From positions 1 through 10,574 of the forward strand of contig JAWLBW010000150.1 of assembly GCA_041687475.1 (NCBI GenBank): a stretch of DNA of 10,574 nucleotides, given 5' to 3'. Each line of letters starts with the position of its first letter. Positions within the stretch are counted from its first letter, which is position 1. Shown in pieces: positions 7,762-10,574 of this stretch. This DNA comes from JAWLBW01 sp041687475. GTDB taxonomy: Bacteria; J088; JAWLBW01. The notes under the pieces are model-generated. The model worked only from the letters and a program-made list of their open reading frames with translations, was not told the DNA's origin and ran no database searches. Made by a program: the position numbers and the translations under genes.

Positions 7762-8530
7762 AGCCGTCTTCTACGTCTTTTCCTTTCTGATCGGCATCTC
7801 GATCGGCAGCTTTCTGAACGTGGTCATTTACCGCGTGCCCGAAGGCATGTCGATCGTCAGCCCGCCGAGCCGTTGCCCGAAATGCGGCGTACAGCTGAAG
7901 TGGTACTGGAACGTGCCGCTCATCGGCTGGCTCGCGCTGCGGGGTAAGTGCGCGAAGTGCCGCGTGCCCATTTCGCCCCGGTATCCGCTCGTCGAGCTGT
8001 TGACGGGGCTCATTGCCGTGGGCATTGCCTACACGTACGGGCCCACCCTCTGGGCGCTGTTCATGTTCGTGTTCGCCGCCGCTCTGGTGGCCATTACGTT
8101 CATCGACATCGACCACATGATCATTCCCAATGTGATTTCCATTCCCGGCGTTGCGGTGGGCCTGGTCGGGCAGGCGCTCATTCCGGGCGGCGATGTCGTG
8201 CAGGGCCTGCTCGGCGTGCTCATCGGTGGCGGAGGGCTATTGGCCGTTGCCGGCCTTTACTACCTCATTCGCCGGGTCGAAGGCATGGGCCTCGGCGACG
8301 TCAAGCTGCTGGCCATGATTGGCGCTTTTACCGGCCCCATGGCCATTCTGCAGACGATTCTTGTCGGTTCGTTGTTCGGCAGCGTCATCGGCATTGCCTG
8401 GCTGGCGTTGACGAAGAAGGACGACCAGACCCCGATTCCGTTCGGTCCCTTTCTGGCGTTCGGTGCGTTGACCTACGTTTATTTTCCCGACGTATTGCTC
8501 AGCTGGCTCACGGCCGATATTCCGTACTGA
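7751..8530 (+). CDS. pilD: Prepilin peptidase (PilD/GspO family, A24)
   Basis: The 259-residue inner-membrane aspartic protease would cleave the leader of type IV pilins or type II pseudopilins and methylate the new N-terminus. The N-terminal GSFLNVVIYR is followed by the zinc-binding pairs C42/C45 and C67/C70, as in bifunctional peptidase-methylases. The two catalytic aspartates are expected at D119 in FIDIDHMIIPN and D183 in GLGDVK. About seven or eight hydrophobic segments follow the usual topology. The start is TTG at 7751: an in-frame TAA at 7736-7738 excludes longer versions, and the next ATG (7847) would cut off the conserved N-terminus. GGGA at 7740-7743 may serve as the ribosome binding site. 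The gene overlaps the end of the mutase gene by 11 bases and is likely cotranscribed with it. It probably processes substrates for the machine powered by the ATPase at 4041-5846. Confidence 0.93.
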   Translation: MSPEAVFYVFSFLIGISIGSFLNVVIYRVPEGMSIVSPPSRCPKCGVQLKWYWNVPLIGWLALRGKCAKCRVPISPRYPLVELLTGLIAVGIAYTYGPTLWALFMFVFAAALVAITFIDIDHMIIPNVISIPGVAVGLVGQALIPGGDVVQGLLGVLIGGGGLLAVAGLYYLIRRVEGMGLGDVKLLAMIGAFTGPMAILQTILVGSLFGSVIGIAWLALTKKDDQTPIPFGPFLAFGALTYVYFPDVLLSWLTADIPY

Positions 8531-8697
8531 CTGCGAATGCCGGGGCTTCGGTGGCGGTTCCCCGCGCAATTCCATGCAGGGGGAAAATTGAAGGAAACGC
8601 CGCCCGCGGCGGCGGCCTTCGTTCCTGATTCCACGGTCGTTGCCCGGGGTTAAGCCGTGCCGGCCATTCGGGGCTGGGCCGACCCGGCAGAATCGGC
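8531..8697. other. Gap between convergent genes with hairpins
   Basis: This 167-base gap lies between the prepilin peptidase stop and the phosphatase stop on the other strand. Two stem-loops (8590-8620 and 8653-8698) occupy most of its right half and may end transcription from either side. No reading frame of note is present. Confidence 0.5.
8590..8620 (+). terminator. Strong hairpin after the prepilin peptidase gene
   Basis: CGCCGCC (8598-8604) and GGCGGCG (8608-8614) form a 7-bp all-G/C stem with a three-base loop. An outer stem of GAAGG (8590-8594) with CCTTC (8616-8620) extends it across a small internal bulge. It is a strong stem but is followed by only scattered Ts, so intrinsic termination is likely but not certain. 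Confidence 0.5.
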
Positions 8698-8698
8698 T
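8653..8698 (-). terminator. Hairpin at the end of the phosphatase gene
   Basis: TGCCGG (8658-8663) pairs with CCGGCA (8684-8689), and the flanking AGCCG (8653-8657) pairs with CGGCT (8694-8698). On the minus strand the structure begins at the stop codon itself. There is no T-run, so it could act as a weak terminator or stabilise the 3' end. Confidence 0.4.
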
Positions 8699-9348
8699 CA
8701 GGTCAGCTTGTCGCCGGCCTGCAGGCTCTTCAGGTGCGCCGTTTCGTTGATCGAGAAGATGTGCCAGTGCCCCGTGTCGCGGTGAAAGGCCATCCGGTGC
8801 AGGGCCGTATTCTCGATGGCGAAGGTTACCGAATCGCGCAGGTTGCGGTCGTGCACCCCGCAGGCCACCCGCAGCAGGTGCCGCAATACCACCATGTGAC
8901 CGACGACCACCACATGGCCGCGCGACTCGTAAAGCACCTTGTCCATGAGCCTGTCGACCCGCTCGGCCACGTCGGCGTAGCTTTCGGCGCCGCCGATCTT
9001 GGCATGCGGGTCGCCGCTCATCAGCGCCTGGAAGTGCTCGGGGTGATGGTCGCGCGCTTCGTCGAAGGTCTTGCCGGTAAGCACGCCCACGTCGCGCTCG
9101 CGCAGCTCGGGAAAGAGCTCAAGCTTGACCCGTGTTCGCTGTGCAATGGCACGGGCCGTATCGGCGGCACGCGATAGATCGCTTGAAATGACGCGGGTAA
9201 CCCGCATCGACGCCAGAGCCTCGCCCGCCAGGCGCGCCTGCATGCGCCCGATACGGCTGAGCAGCACGTCGTTCTGCCCCCCGAATTGCTTGGCTCGATT
9301 GCTGACTGATTGACCGTGGCGAACGAGCGTGACGAGTAGGCGCGACAT
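8698..9348 (-). CDS. Histidine phosphatase superfamily protein (phosphoglycerate mutase-like)
   Basis: The 216-residue protein begins MSRLLVTLVRHGQSVSN, where R10-H11-G12 is the phosphate-binding motif with the catalytic His (H11) that is phosphorylated during the reaction. Other expected residues are present: SSDLSRAADTA supplies the second Arg, RERDVG the acidic residue, and VVVGHMVVLRHLL the second His. The family covers phosphoglycerate mutases, cobalamin-pathway phosphatases and broad phosphatases, and substrate cannot be read from this sequence. Short length and the phosphatase-like motif set make a phosphatase more likely than a dPGM. The open frame extends 41 residues upstream, but that part is unrelated to the family, so the ATG at 9346-9348 was chosen even though no clear Shine-Dalgarno precedes it. 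It is a single gene with no evident functional partner here. The glycolytic mutase role in this region is already covered by the ApgM-type gene. Confidence 0.87.
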   Translation of the reverse strand: MSRLLVTLVRHGQSVSNRAKQFGGQNDVLLSRIGRMQARLAGEALASMRVTRVISSDLSRAADTARAIAQRTRVKLELFPELRERDVGVLTGKTFDEARDHHPEHFQALMSGDPHAKIGGAESYADVAERVDRLMDKVLYESRGHVVVVGHMVVLRHLLRVACGVHDRNLRDSVTFAIENTALHRMAFHRDTGHWHIFSINETAHLKSLQAGDKLT

Positions 9349-9417
9349 GATTTCGAGGCTTTCGGGTAGGTAATGCGAGACGGAAGTGGACGGCCTGCAT
9401 GCACGAAGGGCAAGCGG

Positions 9418-9434
9418 CGCCTGTATTTCAGGCG
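9418..9434. repeat. Hairpin upstream of the phosphatase gene
   Basis: CGCCTG (9418-9423) and CAGGCG (9429-9434) are perfect 6-bp arms around TATTT. A second, weaker one follows at TCGGC (9447-9451) with GCCGA (9458-9462). They could be an operator or an RNA structure in the phosphatase leader. Confidence 0.4.
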
Positions 9435-9545
9435 AAAGATACATTGTCGGCTGATTCGCCGATTGCCGCAAGGGCGAAGTGCGACGAAAATGCCTGCGCC
9501 TATTTCTGGGTGATGTGGGCGGACCTTCCTCTCCTCACTTGCGGC

Positions 9546-9605
9546 CAGCCCTGCCGTCGAGCCCCTCTTGTAAACGAGGGATGCGGGTGAGCGAAGGCAG
9601 GGCTG
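9546..9605 (-). terminator. Nested stem-loop after the glycosyltransferase gene
   Basis: CAGCCCTGCC (9546-9555) and GGCAGGGCTG (9596-9605) are perfect 10-bp arms. Inside them CCCTC (9563-9567) pairs with GAGGG (9576-9580). On the minus strand the structure starts about ten bases after the glycosyltransferase stop, as a terminator would, but no T-run follows it. CTCAC (9534-9538) and GTGAG (9587-9591) could form a competing stem. Confidence 0.45.
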
Positions 9606-9614
9606 TTAAGGAGC

Positions 9615-10574
9615 TCAGGGGGCGGCGACCGGTCTTTCCTTCCACACAGCGGGGGCGCCGACGCCCCGCGCAAGCAGGCTGCTGCGCAGAAAGGCGAACA
9701 CAAAGAACCCGACGAGCGGGAGAAGCAGCGGGTAGTGTTGCGGCCTCAGGCGGTGAAGGGGACGCACGACGGCGGCGAACCCGGCCGCGCTCACCAGATG
9801 AAGAAAAATCGCCGCGGCGGTGTGGTACAGAGTTTCGAATGCCAGGCTCCACCCGATGTAGGCCGCGGTGCTGAAGGCGGCCGTCACCACGAGCGATACG
9901 GCTGTGCTGCCGCGGGTCGACGCGCGGGCTCCTGCACGCAGGTTTTTAACCCACCCCCGCCAGACCTCGCGCACATCGGGGCCGTACATGCGGGTTTCGG
10001 CCAGCCCGGTGCCGAAGGTAAGTCGTCCGCCGAAACCGGCGTTGTCGAGCAGGCGGGCAAAGGCCATGTCGTCGGAAATTTCGTTTCGAATAGCGGCGTG
10101 GCCGCCCACGGCCTCCCAGGCTTCGCGTCGTACGGCTAGAAACTGTCCGCACGCCGAGCGGGTGAGATCTTCGCGAAAGCCGGCGGCCAGACGCGCCGCC
10201 ATCAGTGCCCCAAGGCCCAGTCTTTCGGCGAACGAAGGCAATTGCTGACGCGGAAATTCGCTGAACCAGCTGTCGTCGCGACAGGCGCCCGCGGCTACGG
10301 CCACGGCATGCGGCGCGATACGCACGTCGGCATCGAGAAAGAGCAGCACCTTACGTGTGGCCGCCTGGGCGCCGACATGGCAGGCATGCACCTTTCCGAG
10401 CCAACCGGGGGGAAGGGCAGGGGCGGCGATGACGCGGGCTCCGGCCCCCACCGCGATTACCGCCGTGTCGTCGGTCGAATGATCGTCGACCACAATCACT
10501 TCATCCTGAGGACGCAGCGCCCGCCCGACGGCCGCCAGGCACGCCGCGACATGCCGGCCTTCATTGCGCATGGG
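9615..10574 (-). CDS. Family 2 glycosyltransferase with C-terminal membrane segments, 5' end missing
   Basis: The frame is open to the window edge and 320 codons are visible. The first visible residues (PMRNEGRHV) match the start of a GT-A fold, which normally has about 5-50 residues before it, so the ATG at 10569-10571 is probably internal. Counting from that Met, VIVVDDHSTDD has D29-D30, LPPGWLGKVHACHVGA is typical of carotenoid/hopanoid-type GT2 relatives (CrtQ, CruC, HpnB), FLDADV is the metal-binding DxD (80-82), and ISDDMAFARLL (D167-D168) supplies the catalytic acid region. VWRGWVKN near 203-210 corresponds to the acceptor motif. Three hydrophobic segments at about 223-245, 251-270 and 280-300 anchor the C-terminus in the inner membrane. 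The acceptor is likely a lipid-like molecule (carotenoid, hopanoid or lipid carrier), but this is inference from family style; no such pathway gene is visible in the window. Confidence 0.85.
   Translation of the reverse strand, partial: PMRNEGRHVAACLAAVGRALRPQDEVIVVDDHSTDDTAVIAVGAGARVIAAPALPPGWLGKVHACHVGAQAATRKVLLFLDADVRIAPHAVAVAAGACRDDSWFSEFPRQQLPSFAERLGLGALMAARLAAGFREDLTRSACGQFLAVRREAWEAVGGHAAIRNEISDDMAFARLLDNAGFGGRLTFGTGLAETRMYGPDVREVWRGWVKNLRAGARASTRGSTAVSLVVTAAFSTAAYIGWSLAFETLYHTAAAIFLHLVSAAGFAAVVRPLHRLRPQHYPLLLPLVGFFVFAFLRSSLLARGVGAPAVWKERPVAAP

Larger units (their letters stand above)
9349..9614. other. Intergenic region rich in inverted repeats
   Basis: This 266-base stretch lies between two minus-strand genes. 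It contains hairpins at 9418-9434 and 9447-9462 and a larger nested structure at 9546-9605. No reading frame with recognisable features and no convincing promoter for the phosphatase gene were found. Confidence 0.5.

Noticed and set aside
7948..8628. A 226-residue plus-strand open frame overlapping the prepilin peptidase
   Set aside because: It is an Arg- and His-rich shifted reading of the peptidase gene, which itself has all catalytic residues.
9349..9471. N-terminal extension of the histidine phosphatase
   Set aside because: The family begins a few residues before the RHG motif, and the extra 41 residues show no conserved or targeting features.
9479..9874. A 131-residue plus-strand open frame across the last gap and the glycosyltransferase gene
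   Set aside because: It is Arg-rich, spans the inverted repeats, and is mostly antisense to the glycosyltransferase.

Overview
The window is GC-rich, densely coded bacterial chromosome with nine genes, two of them cut by the window ends. Three things point to a delta-proteobacterial lineage of the Myxococcota/Bradymonadota kind: a cysteine-rich lipoprotein with repeated C-x5-C-x5-C units, a GspE/PilB-type ATPase followed by an NtrC-type response regulator, and the overall codon bias. This placement is an inference from gene style. No 16S or marker search was possible.

Layout. (1) Positions 1-1436 (+): the 3' part of a CcoG/FixG-type cytochrome cbb3 oxidase assembly protein, then a tandem-domain universal stress protein with a strong ribosome binding site. 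The pair looks like the end of a respiratory cluster. (2) Positions 1437-2589 (+): a non-coding stretch with inverted repeats and a perfect 7-bp-arm palindrome overlapping a possible promoter, then a membrane-anchored protein built from many short beta-type '-P-[VIL]-' units. I do not recognise this protein, and it is the most unusual item here. (3) Positions 2683-5846 (-): a two-gene operon of a type II secretion/type IV pilus assembly ATPase and a sigma-54-dependent response regulator, overlapping by four bases (ATGA), with a good sigma-70-like promoter at 5904-5932. (4) Positions 6137-8530 (+): a small cysteine-rich lipoprotein, an archaeal-type cofactor-independent phosphoglycerate mutase (ApgM family), and a prepilin peptidase that starts at TTG inside the end of the mutase gene. 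(5) Positions 8698-9348 (-): a histidine-phosphatase-superfamily protein. (6) Positions 9615-10574 (-): a family 2 glycosyltransferase with C-terminal membrane segments, its N-terminus outside the window.

How the genes relate. The ATPase and the prepilin peptidase belong to the same class of machine (type IV pilus or type II secretion), but they lie in separate transcription units. No pilin, PilC/GspF, secretin or PilM-P gene lies nearby, so the system appears scattered over the genome. The response regulator has no partner kinase in the window and is translationally coupled to the ATPase, which suggests that it controls this system. The other genes are mostly housekeeping or stress functions with no obvious joint pathway.

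No CRISPR array, tRNA, rRNA, insertion sequence or phage gene was seen. The items most worth following up are the beta-repeat protein with its palindromic operator candidate, and a short dispersed sequence at 1665-1679 that recurs, split by about 42 bases, at 9534-9590.
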